From assembly GCF_028554725.1 (NCBI RefSeq), contig NC_071670.1, forward strand, positions 37,566,001 to 37,630,000: a stretch of 64,000 bases of DNA. Direction: 5' to 3'. Origin of the DNA: Zeugodacus cucurbitae (taxonomy: Eukaryota; Arthropoda; Insecta; Diptera; Tephritidae). How positions within the stretch are numbered: position 1 is the first letter of the stretch; each line of letters begins with the position of its first letter. Below the pieces are notes generated by a model. It did not search any database and was not told the DNA's origin. It worked only from the letters and a program-made list of their open reading frames with translations. The position numbers and the translations under genes are program-made. Below, piece by piece: positions 39,478 to 50,305 of this stretch.

Positions 39478-40920
39478 TTATCATTGGACTACCTTGTGCT
39501 TAATATCTTCCGAACCACCACTTTGCTATGCACACTTCAGCCACATCTTTTAAAGTGAAGTCTAAATTCCCTAACGAATGTAAGTCAACACAATGAACTC
39601 ATCTCTATCAACGCCGCCGTAGACCATAATGCCTCCACTTACATAATTTCATCCGTGCATTGTCCGTTGCGCCCACAGAGCGCACATGACACACAGCCAA
39701 AAGCCAACAGCCAGCACTTAATGCCGACACGAGTTAATTGCCATTGCAGCGTCTGCAGTTGGCAGTCACCAAATGTGCAATGCGATTTGATAAAGTTGCC
39801 ATTAAAGTCACGGCTGCAGATAACGGCCCTTAACGGTATAAGGAATGAGCAACTGCACTTTCATCTATGTGCCTCTATGTGTGTGCCAGACAATGTTGCC
39901 ACCATTTAGCTGCCAGCAGCCGCACAACACACTCGCCCATGCATGAATTCACGGAAATATATGTATACTCGTACATATATGAGTGGATGCATGGATGCAT
40001 GGATGTATTGCTTTGGATTATCCACAATTGTAGCGACAGCGCTGCAATTGGCCATTAACGGAATCATTCGCGAACGATTCATTCGCATGTTGGCTCAATT
40101 ATGGCTATTGCGCTAAGGCGACTCGAGTGTTGCTATTGTTGTACGAGCCTCTTGCCAGCATTTGTGTGCACTTGAACTGCTTTCGATGTGTGTGTGTCGG
40201 CATGTTCATTGGCATTTGGCCTTACTAATATGTAATTTCCAGTTAAATTACAAATAATACTTAGCCTTGGTCGTGTATCCACCAAGTGGCCCCATTATCG
40301 CATAACTTTGACTGTGAATCTAGGTCGTCGCATTGGAGCGCTTGTTGCAGCAGCAACAGCATTGCTGAGAAACCCCTAGCCACTGCTATTTAAATAGTTA
40401 CTGAAGCATTTGATAATTAAATTAAACAGCTTTATGCAGTGCCGTTGCAAGGAAGCCGATGCAAATGTTCACTTTGGTATTTTATTGCATTATCTCCAGT
40501 TGTGGTTGAACTGCTGCATTTTCAGTCGGCACTGGTGTGATGTAGTATTTAGTATATTTTAATCTTAGAATGTTATCTAAAATCTATTCTGTTCTAATCT
40601 ACGAAATTTCCTTCCGCGTTTGGAACTTTCACTTGTATTAGAAGACAAAGAAAAAATATCTTTGATATTTTTTAAAAGATAAAGATGAATTGTATTCTTG
40701 GATTTCGCGTGCATAGGTTCTAGAATTGAGAAATTATCTCAAAATAATATCATCAAAAAGTTAACTATTCGGAGCTCAGGAAATATCCTCAGAATTAGCA
40801 GAGTACAAAAAATTACACTTCTAGATGACACGACCAGATATCTCCATAAGATATTAGAAACGTGAAACAGTATTAAGTATCGGACAAGTAGATACAGATA
40901 TACTTGTCTCGAATCCTATC
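39478..40920. other. Intron 1 segment, no gene recognised
   Basis: Slightly GC-richer at 39650-40200. A near-perfect 20-bp palindrome, GAATCATTCGCGAACGATTC, lies at 40061-40080. Confidence 0.4.
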
Positions 40921-40924
40921 AATC

Positions 40925-41315
40925 AAAGACTCCAAGCATTCATCAACAAGCACTTCAAGTATTGATCATCTGCAGAATAGTCTGGTCCAAAACTGAAAGT
41001 AACCAAACGCTACGAAGATTAACAACGAAAGAGCCCATATTGAAACAAATAGAGCACCGAAAATGACGCTGGATAGGCCATACTCTGAGATACACTACCG
41101 ATGGGATTAAGAGGTTCTCGCTTGGCTGAAAGCTTAAAGGAAGCAGAAGTTGCGACGAATCAAAAAGAAACTTGGATAAGCTCAGTAATCAGCTAATTAG
41201 GGGACGTTGAACCTGGATCATAACACGCAAAGGTCATAGCACGCAATCGTATGAGATGGCGCAAACGTGTTGTGGCCCTGTGCTTCAGAGCGGTGTTACA
41301 AGGAAGAAAAAGTCC
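40925..41315 (+). pseudogene. Non-LTR retrotransposon C-terminal fragment
   Basis: Plus-strand frames contain LQAFINK, then RIVWSKT, EPILKQIEHRK, a TGA stop, and RWIGHTLR. After frameshifts comes ARNRMRWRKRVVALC (around 41240-41285). This series matches, from memory, the region downstream of reverse transcriptase in a common insect LINE group, which ends in a WR..V.ALC motif. Several stops and frameshifts separate the blocks. The clade (RTE- or jockey-like) cannot be settled by eye. Confidence 0.6.
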
Positions 41316-41364
41316 CTAAGCCTATAGGTTAAGTGAGTTCCACAGTTGTGGAGGTTACGATTTT

Positions 41365-41703
41365 ATGGTCGACGATAAATCAATTCCCCTAGACAAAGAA
41401 AGAAGCCATAATAGAATCAATGTCAATCAAAAGAACAAGCTGGCGAGCTCCGTAACAAGAGTGTTCCTGAACAGATTCAAGATAGATTTCTCATTTGAAA
41501 AGTTTTTGATGGAGTGCTACAAAGCTCTGTGGAAATTATACAGACCGTTAAAAAATGGTCCCATACTCTACAAAACTGCGAACATAATATCTGTTCCAAG
41601 AAGAAACAAGTGCTCTACGATGACTGTTTTCGTTTCTGAGCAGAGGGCTATGAGGAAAAGACTACACTCACAAGCAATTGAAATCACTTGCCACAATATA
41701 TAA
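41365..41703 (+). other. Unidentified 112-residue open frame
   Basis: A Lys/Arg-rich frame beginning MVDDKSIPLDKERSHNR, 50 bp past the LINE fragment. No motif recognised. It could be retrotransposon-derived or chance. Confidence 0.2.
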
Positions 41704-43925
41704 GGGAATATATATAATATATACTCGAATGCACATTAAGTTAGGCTTCGCCTCTACTTGCATGTTGCAACACATTAAAATACAGTTCTGCGGCTGACAG
41801 TGCCACCTGCGGCGTTAATTTCATTTTCTTGCCAGTGCTTACGTAATGACTAACACATACATATGTATATTGCCACTAGAGTATGCATGTACTATATGGC
41901 CATATGTTTATAGGCTGCCTTATGACCGTTAACCTGCCATTTGCTGCAGTTGTAAATGTTGCAAATGTTATTATTGCATGCAATTAATTAAACTTTGAAC
42001 TTTGAGCCAAGGACTCGGAAACTACTGTGCAAGCATGTGTATGCGTACAAAACGTATATGTATGTATATGCACCTTACGTAAACAGCAGTAAAGCACTGC
42101 AAAGACATAGTGTGCGTTAAAAAATCAACAAATTTAAAATTTAATGCAAACGTCTGTACTCGCAATTTGCACTTATAAGTATGCAAGCAAATTTGCTATT
42201 GCATTGTAGTAGAATTCATGGTTGTGCGATTGCCTGAATTTACATACAGTCTTTCTCTCCCTTTCTCACTGTTTTTGTTGGCTCGTCAGTAATTACATTC
42301 ATATTTATGCATGTAAAGAATATACATATGTATCTACTGGACCCTCCAGCTCTTTGGACAAACTTCTCTTTCTATTTATGGTTTGCGCTAGCGCTTATAA
42401 GATATCTGGACCATATTACATATCCTGAGCAGACTCCGAATTACCAAAAGGTTTAAGAAAAGGTTGGTTTTCTAAGAATTACATTTTAACATGAGTGAAA
42501 GTTCGATCAATACAGCTAAGTTGAAAGAAAAGTTCTTCAACTTGTATTCGGTCTTTACTTAGTCTTAAGCCCACTAAGGATTCCAATAACACCAATATGT
42601 ATATCAATATATTTGTTTACATATCCTGAAACCCCAGTCATTTTAAATCGCAATCGAAAAGACGAAAAGCTTTGGTTAATATAGCTGCAAGTATCATTTC
42701 AACTTATTGGATGGTTCTTTCCTCTTATATTGAAAATTACATCTTATGTTACAGGTTAATGTCTCCCTCGTTTTTCGAAGGCCGTCTCGACATGGACACT
42801 GTTTAGATATAAGCAATTCGCGGTTGTGTCCGCATCATCTAACAGAAGGTTCAGAAAATGAGACGTTTCGACGAAGTAGTCTCTTCTGATCCTATTTGGT
42901 GTTCGAAAAGTAAAGCCTAAAAGCTTTGTTAAGACAACTAGTGTTCCTCACGTTTTCACGTTTTCAGTTGAACGAGGTCGTATTTAATTCAGTAGTTCAT
43001 CGTTTCCGGAAATTATATTTCTCTTTACTTGATATTGCTATACTGACTTCCACCTAAAAGGATAATGGTATCTGAAATTTTATGCTATTTTATGCCAATT
43101 TTATTAACCTCAAATTAAATTCATAAAAATCGGACCAGAAGTGCTTTTACTATCGAAACGGAAGCGACTGCGTTTAATAAAAACTGCAATATAACAACCA
43201 CAACCACATACCAACACACCAAATAACAGGGCTGTGATAACAGTCAATGAAATGTTGTGCGTGTAACGATAGGCCTTGCAGGGAAGCTGCGATAAACAGC
43301 ACAAAACAAATGTGAATAAAAATAAAAACTGGAAAATAGTGAAATTGTAAAATCCGATAACAGTATCAGCAACCAGCTCAATGTGTTGAATCGCATGTGT
43401 GAATGAGCGCATTTATGTGCGTGTCAATGTGTTGGTAAATAACAATTGTGAGCGCGTGTAATATATAGAAAAATGCACAATAGTGCAGATAGTAAACGGA
43501 ATGCGCGTTATTATTCCCTACAGTTTAGACCCTATAAATGCAATTGTTATCACTATCTGCTTTTAATAAAAACTTATTCACTTTAATAATGGCGAATATG
43601 TTGCATGCGCCAATGCAGCACGCAGTACATATTTTTGTTATTGCACAGATAGAAATACTTATTTATTTGCGTGAGTTAAATATTTTTGCATATGAGAGAA
43701 AACAAAACGATGATACTGATAGGCAAAATTAATATAGAATAATATAAATTCTATATTTGAGCTATTTTTTATAATTTTATATTAATGATAAGTGAATATA
43801 AATGTCCATAACATATTTATTATGGAAACATGAATTCATATATGAAACAAAATATGTATAGAAATTGGAATAACATGACAAAAAGTATAAAGAAACTTGA
43901 AATAAGCAATTGATATATAATTTGA
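41704..43925. other. Intron 1 segment, no gene recognised
   Basis: ACATATGTATAT repeats at 41860-42070. No domain-bearing frames. Confidence 0.45.
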
Positions 43926-43939
43926 CCCAAAACACATGC

Positions 43940-44625
43940 AAATATCAGGTAGAATTCATGGCTGGTGTAAGGAGGCGAGGGGATATACTGCTCGGAGTTA
44001 AGTGGGACGCAGCCTTCAAACTACCGGACCACTGCAGTATATTTCAAGCGGAGGAGTTTGTAATTGGTTACTCTAAGGCAGTCAGGCAGCAATCGAGGCA
44101 TTATCTTCTATCTGCGTATCTGCCAAAAGCGTCTAGTATTGCAGGGCAGCAGTGGCGGATGTCGCCAGAAATAAGCGACTCCAATTCAACTGGGTACCAG
44201 GCCACAGAGGCATCGAGGGTAACGAGGTGGTAGACTAATTTGCCGAAAGAGGCGTAAAACTGTCATGTGAAAGCGTGATTGACGGAGGTAAACTATGCAC
44301 TGCCTATATGTTGATCTAAATAGGAACTTGTTAAGAAAGTTCAAAGTGCGTTGGAATGATCTACCGGGATGCAAAACCGCAAAAGTTATGTGTAAAGCGG
44401 AAGATCAGAAATACACAAAGTTCTTACTGACGCTCAATAGAAGGAAATGCTATGGTAGGCATACTCACTGGTCACAGTCTGGTGGCGACGCATGCATAGA
44501 AGATGGGACTGGCAGAAAGAGAAGAATGCAGGAAATGTCAAGAGCAGCGTTACCAGAGAAACAATGGAACATCTCTGGTGTGCTTGTCATGCATTGTCGA
44601 GGCAACACATTTCCTCTTTTATATT
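43940..44625 (+). pseudogene. Non-LTR retrotransposon RNase H and zinc-knuckle tail
   Basis: Blocks of a LINE polyprotein C terminus appear in order but in shifting frames. First is KLPDHCSIFQAE (RNase H Glu, about 44020-44055). Next is FNWVPGHRGIEGNEVVD with the last RNase H Asp (about 44180-44236), followed at once by a stop. Then come RWNDLPGCKTAKVM, MVGILTGHSLVATHA, and ECRKCQ with MEHLWCACHAL (44530-44610), which together resemble the Cys-rich CCHC-like tail. Stops and at least two frameshifts make it a pseudogene. The shared PDH..FQAE motif suggests the 39.2-kb fragment is a relative. Confidence 0.75.
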
Positions 44626-47600
44626 ACATAGTAGCTTTGATTTTATTTAGACTTAGAGTTGTTGAAGAGCAACGACGATAACATCAAACTCATTTAGCAA
44701 AAATATTGAATTAAGGGATAACTTCATCGTTCTTGCTTATTTCATTATATCTAGTCCATCGTAATCCATAATTTATAGATGCAATTTACCAATGTAAAAA
44801 ATCGCTACAAAGAACGGTGTTAATAGTAAATGTTTTTTTTTTTAATGAAACTGAAGTTCTTAGGCGCCAATCATATAAATGGATCCTAAATTGAGATGAC
44901 TAAATTGTGGAAAAAAATACAAAAATAAGTGATCTCAGGAATCGGACTTAACTTCTACCTTATATTTCAAGCAATTAATATACATACATATGTATATAAC
45001 AGTCTATCATTCGACCCCGGGTGTATATGAGAACACAGAAATACCTGAAAAAAGAACAACCAATATACAACTCCCATATATTTGGATGAAGACTAACATA
45101 ATGATGAAATAGCTTTCAAAAATTTTCTATAGTATGAACTAATCTCATTATGACAAATCTCACCATTGAAATTTCTTCAAATCAGCAAAAATAAAGTACC
45201 CTAACAGAACAAAAGTTTAAAATTACATATTTAATATATAATATTAAATGTATTTAATAATACAAATATTTAAAAGCATTATTGAGGCTGTTAGATTTTT
45301 TATGAGAAAATAATCATAGTGTCATATGTTATACTTGATGTACAACTTTTTCGAATAATCTTTTAGACAATGAAGCTCAAAAATCATTGACAATCTATTC
45401 AAGTCTATCAAGAAACTTACTTTTGCCTTTGTATGAGCTGTGTTCTATTTCCTCACGTCTTGAGGAATGGCGAATCGAACAAACAGATCGTATAACATAT
45501 AGAGATTCGCATAATTATCCATAATTTGACGTATTCATATACTCTTTTGTATTGCATTCAACTCAGAATTTTTCTATTGTTTTCAAATACAAATTTTTAT
45601 CAGTAGAGAAGAACTCGAACATAGCGAGTAGAAAAGTGTCGAATCGAACACGGCTTAATATAATATTGACCTAATTTAGTCAGTTATAGTAATGTATTGC
45701 ATGACAGCTCTTACGATCTGCTCAACATCAGTATCAAACGAAAGATTTAAGGAAGTATGCCAAGGAAAGTAAAAAAAAAAATATTTTGGAAATCTGTTGA
45801 AAATAGCTTACAGAAATCAAGAATTAAAGAGATCTGGGATCATTAAAAGAAAACAAGGACAGAGACAGTATCACTGTTTGTATGTATTCGACTAAAAAGG
45901 TAGTCGTGGAAGACAAAAACTGACAAGCTGAAACACCTGACTACGCTAAATGGCTACATTTGAAAACTGCACAGTAGTGTAAAATTTAAACAAACTACTA
46001 AACAAACAAGCCCTCGCATGACACTATCCCTCAATATTATTTACACAACATTAATTATCACTGAGCATATTTACAAGCAACTGCTCAGCTTCCGCTTGAC
46101 AGCAAATAGCAGAAACAAAAACAAAACTATTATCAAGCATTTATTTTATAACATATCACTTTACTTTGTTTTCGCTTGCAGCGCTGTGTGAAATTTAATT
46201 CATTTTATATATTTGTTATTTACAACTTATCACGCTCGGAGGATAATTACAAACTCACACACATACGGACACACACGTATACTAATACAAGTGAAAGCTT
46301 TTAAATCACTTTTTTGCTCGACTCATTCACTTGTAATCACAATCCACAATGTTGCATTTATGTAATTGTGGCATGCCACAAGTCCATTTAACGCTTGCTT
46401 ACAAAGCACTTTGTTGTTGCTATTGTTAATGCCATTGTATTTTATGTATTTGCCATTGCTGCCTGTTGGTCGTTTAGTTGCGCTGTGTTTGTTTGCGCCG
46501 GCGAACCCATATTCTCTCGCTTTTTGCACTCTCTCTGCAACTTGTAGCATGCAACGTGCTTGGCATACTGGCCAACTATATTATATGTATGTATGTATAT
46601 GTGTGTGTATTAAATGTAATATCTAACTAAGCCTCTAGCCTCGGTTTAGCCCTTTGTCGGCACATCGTTTTGTCCCATTTGCTGTTGTCATTAGTTTTTA
46701 TTAGTGAAACGTTGTTGTCCGAACACACTTGTGTCATTTGCGTGCCGCCATTGTCCTTAAATACGACGCACACACACACACACACATCAACACCTCTATA
46801 TGTGCAAATATCATATTATTATTTGTTGTTGTTGTTGCTGTTTTTGTTGTGTCCTTTGTGTTGACACCGCTCTCGTGTTGACAACACTTAGTCATTATAC
46901 AATAACTGACATTAGCACTTTATAATTCATAATTGCTAAAGTTTGCAAATAACGTGCCAACACGCACGCACGCACACACATACACACACCAGTGATCGCT
47001 TACAAACACCAACAAGCAGCCCTTTGTTTAAACAAATGTGCGCTTACGACTATACAAGCATAATCTCTTTAATGCGTTGCCCCCTGTGGTCGTAAAATTA
47101 TGTAAAATGCTAAGTCATTCGGGCATTTGCCGCTCACGAATGGACGATTTGGATTCGAAAGTTATGGGCGTTGGTGGTGGCATAAAAATTATTATTCTCA
47201 TCAAATGAGAAAAAAGGGTTTTTGAAAAAACTGCTGTATTAACAGTAAGCAGCACCCTTTTGTTAGAGAAAACAGTATGGCTAATTATATATAAATATAT
47301 AGATAATTAAACCAAAAAGAATAATAACAATAATTATATTAAAATATATGTGGTTTTTTAAGTTAAAGATAGCCTCAATTTTTCGATGATAAGAATTTTC
47401 TCATTTGCGAGAGGCATATATTTCTGATTTGCGGTTTGAAATTTTATTCCACTTTGATTTTGTGTCTAGAGTGGGCAACTGAAAAAGCCGTATTCACAGG
47501 TTAACTAAACTATAACACAAGCCTTTTCTTGAGTACTTGAAACACCTTCGACAATTAGTCTTAATTCTTTTTCCAATACGTGGAGAGCGTAATCAAAAAC

Positions 47601-48589
47601 GAGATTCAGATCAAATTTAGTTTGCTGACAAGAAGTTTAAATTAGAAGATATTCACACTCAGATGGTGTTGTTGTCGGATAGAAAGTACCATCAACCAAA
47701 AGCCCATAAAACAATCTAGCGAATATAGCAGCAAATTCCAACTTCTATATATTGCAATCGTGGTCGAATTGCTTTAAGGTTTCAAAAAAAAATGATATTT
47801 TTTAATTTAATTCGAACTTATAACTATTCAAGAATGTTCCTTTAAAATTTCAAGATATAGCCGATTTATGGTGGAAGCGACGGCGAGAGCGCCTCAAAAT
47901 TTTAAATGCGTTTTTCTCGAAACACTGCTTTTATGACTGGCGCATGAGGTTACTCAAAACCTATTAATCCAATCGGTTCCAAATTTTTATACGTTATTCT
48001 ATACATATATAGCTATGATATGAACTAGGAAAAATCAAATCGGTGAAGATCTTATTTACTTTTCAACTTGATTTGTGGCTCAAAAAAAAAGGCCAAGCCA
48101 AACATGTACTCTTCTAATCGCTTTAGAGTTTTTGGTTTCAGGTGTTCCAGTGAGCGGAAACTGCCACTGAAAAGAAGGGCTTTTGTCTGATCACAAAAAA
48201 CAACAACAACAATAACAAAAAAAATATGTAAAATTTTTTTCTTCTTTTTTAAGTCTTCAAATAAATGTATGCAAAGTTACAACCCTACAAAATAATTTAT
48301 GTTCATTTAGCAGCCCACTGAAAATCGTCAAAATTTGAAATCGAGAATGGGGGTCCCATTAAACTTTTGTAGGCATAGAAAATAGGCTGATAAAAATCCT
48401 TCTTGTTGAGACCACAATAGGCGAACCCGAGTAAAGGATTGAGAGTTCTACAGCAATTCCCGAGAATAAAGCTCAGAATTGTAACCATGGTGAATAAAGT
48501 ATTATAATTTTTGTGTATATAATCCCAGATATTTGGTAGCTCTAGTAGCTTGAGGTTAGTTCATTTCCAATCGAATGCACTATTTCCGT
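44626..48589. other. Intron 1 segment, no gene recognised
   Basis: CA microsatellites at about 46767-46787 and 46962-46990, and TTG-rich DNA near 46820-46860. The stretch 47800-48060 (for example GCGTTTTTCTCGAAACACTG) has the look of a non-coding DNA-element repeat, but I find no terminal repeats. Confidence 0.4.
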
Positions 48590-49714
48590 CTCTTTTTAAC
48601 GCTTGTCGACTGTTTATAGCGAGCATTTACTTCAGTTGCCTCTCGTCGTCGAAAAGACTACGCGCGCCTGACGTCTTTTAGTTTACGCGCGACTTTCTCC
48701 TTATTCTGTTGGTATGAATGTTGTAATAGATGAAATGATGTGCGGATTCCGCGGAAAATGTCCTTTTAGACAATACAACAAATCAAAACCTGACAAATAT
48801 GGGCTAAAGATTTATGCACTAGTGGATTCAAAAAATTTTTACACGTTGAATATTGAGCTTTATGCTGGGAGACGACCAGAAGGGCCGTTTCAAATCAGTA
48901 ATTCAGGAAGTGATGTTGTAAAAAGGTTAATTTCACCAATTTCTGGAACCGGACGAAATTTGACCATTGGTAACTGGTTCACCAGCATTCCTTTGGTAAA
49001 AGATTTAGCCACAAATGATAAAATGTCTGTTGTTGGCACTTTGTGTAAAAATAAAAAAGAAATTCCCGCGTGTTTCATTGCGAAGGGAAAGCCAGAGTAT
49101 TCTAGTCAATTTGGGTTTTCAAATATTTCTACCCTGGTATCGTATGTACCTAAAAAGAACCGATCTGTTGTTCTGATTTCATCACTTCATCGCACAGCTG
49201 AAATTGACACCAGCACTAACGAGAAACGAAAACCAGCTATTATAACTTTTTACAACAAAACAAAAGGTGGAGTTGATGAAGTAGATAAAAAGGTAAAACT
49301 GTATTCCGTATCAAGGAAGTGCAATAGGTGGCCATTGACACTCTTTTTTCACTTGCTAAATATTGCTGGAGTAAACTCAATGAGAGAAAATGATGTAGTT
49401 ATCGAAAAAAGACGTACATTTCTACGAAAGAACATATGAAAAGAAGAGCTGATAAAAGCTTACCAAGAAGTTTGAAAAGAAATATAAGAGGTTTTTTGAA
49501 ATTAGATGATGAACCCAATAGTGAGGTAAAATGACAAAAAAAATTCTTTTCCTGTAAAATATTATTTTATGATTACATAATAACTAAAACTAATAAAAAA
49601 AAAAATGAATTCCACAACTTAATCCACTTTAAATCTCGCATTTCAATTGAGGCGTCGAAAAGACTACGCGCGATCGCTTTTGTTAAAAAGATGGCGCGCC
49701 CGCTTGAAGGTTAA
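48590..49714 (+). mobile_element. Internally deleted piggyBac-like element
   Basis: Contains the transposase remnant at 48714-49534. A 20-bp direct repeat, CGTCGAAAAGACTACGCGCG, occurs at 48647-48666 and 49653-49672, one on each side of the gene, and is probably a subterminal repeat. TTAA occurs at 48596-48599 and 49711-49714, but the sequences just inside do not form a convincing inverted repeat, so the ends are tentative. Confidence 0.6.
48714..49534 (+). pseudogene. piggyBac-family transposase, truncated and mutated
   Basis: The 241-residue frame (48714-49439) covers the catalytic core of a piggyBac transposase: VIDEMMCGFRGKCPFRQYNK (first catalytic Asp, residue 6), LTIGNWFTSIPL, VVGTLCKNKKEIP, LVSYVPKK, and TKGGVDEVDKK (third Asp, residue 188). 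In the second motif the family has Asp before NWFTS; here codon 86 is GGT (Gly). The stop at 49437 overlaps an ATG at 49436 whose frame continues for 32 codons with KRRADKSLPRSLKRNIRGFL, the expected C-terminal block, so a frameshift split the gene. About 250 N-terminal residues are missing, replaced by terminal sequence 50-120 bp upstream. Piggybac enzymes excise and insert at TTAA; this one cannot be active. Confidence 0.85.
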
Positions 49715-50133
49715 ATAACTTCCGTCTAGCAACGCTTTGTGATTACATTACTTCGTTGTATTTCATGTCTCAAGGCTCTGGTTCTGGCTTTTAAAATGAA
49801 TTCATAAAACAAACTATATACATACTTCTTAGATTATATACTTAAATGAATTAACTTAATCTATTTTGTGAATATAAAGTATTTAACCATATTATATCCG
49901 CTAAAATTGCAAAGATTATTTTAAATGCAAATAATATCGAAGTCCTTGTTTATCTCTCTAGATCTACGGTTATTGAGAACTATAGAAATATATAGACTTT
50001 CTGCTAACCACAATTTTCTGGAAAGTAAGTTAATGTAAAATCAAAGATCATAATATTTTTTTTTAATTTTCTATATATTGAAATTAATCTTTTAGTTAAA
50101 CTATTAATTAACATTTTGCAATATGTTTTTCAG
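49715..50133. other. Intron 1 end
   Basis: AT-rich with the exon 2 acceptor at its right edge. Nothing else seen. Confidence 0.5.
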
Positions 50134-50303
50134 GTTCCCTTGAGGGCGCCTCAAAACGCTTTTTCACCGATTTCCTGCAAGATATGCCAACCCCCGGCAC
50201 TGGCGGTCCCACATTCGATACAACTGTAGCGACAAATATTACAGGGTTGGTCGGCAAGACGGTGAAACTAACCTGTCGAGTAAAGAATCTGGGAAATCGA
50301 ACT
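50134..50303 (+). CDS. dpr8: Dpr-family gene, coding exon 2 (mature N terminus and first half of Ig1)
   Basis: Encodes about 57 residues. A short Lys/Arg-containing N terminus leads to the segment DFLQDMPTPGTGGPTFDTT, then NITGLVGKTVKLTCRVKNLGNRT. The TCRV Cys is the first Cys of the first Ig domain, and NIT and NRT are potential N-glycosylation sites. Dpr proteins are neuronal surface receptors that bind DIP partners and specify synaptic connections; I recognise this exon as closest to Drosophila dpr8. The acceptor is TTTTTCAG at 50126-50133 and the donor is GTAAGT at 50304, phase 0. The Ig domain is cut before the expected Trp- and Cys-bearing half, so exons to the right of this window must complete it. 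Family assignment is strong; the exact paralogue (dpr8 rather than another Dpr) is from memory and less sure. Confidence 0.88.
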
Positions 50304-50305
50304 GT

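Larger units (their letters stand above)
13987..50133 (+). other. Dpr gene intron 1 (about 36.1 kb)
   Basis: Bounded by GTGAGT at 13987 and TTTTTCAG ending at 50133. Very long first introns next to a tiny signal-peptide exon are usual for neuronal Ig-superfamily genes in flies. The intron contains most of the transposon relics listed separately. I found no convincing nested host gene, although several coding-like open stretches remain unassigned. Confidence 0.7.
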
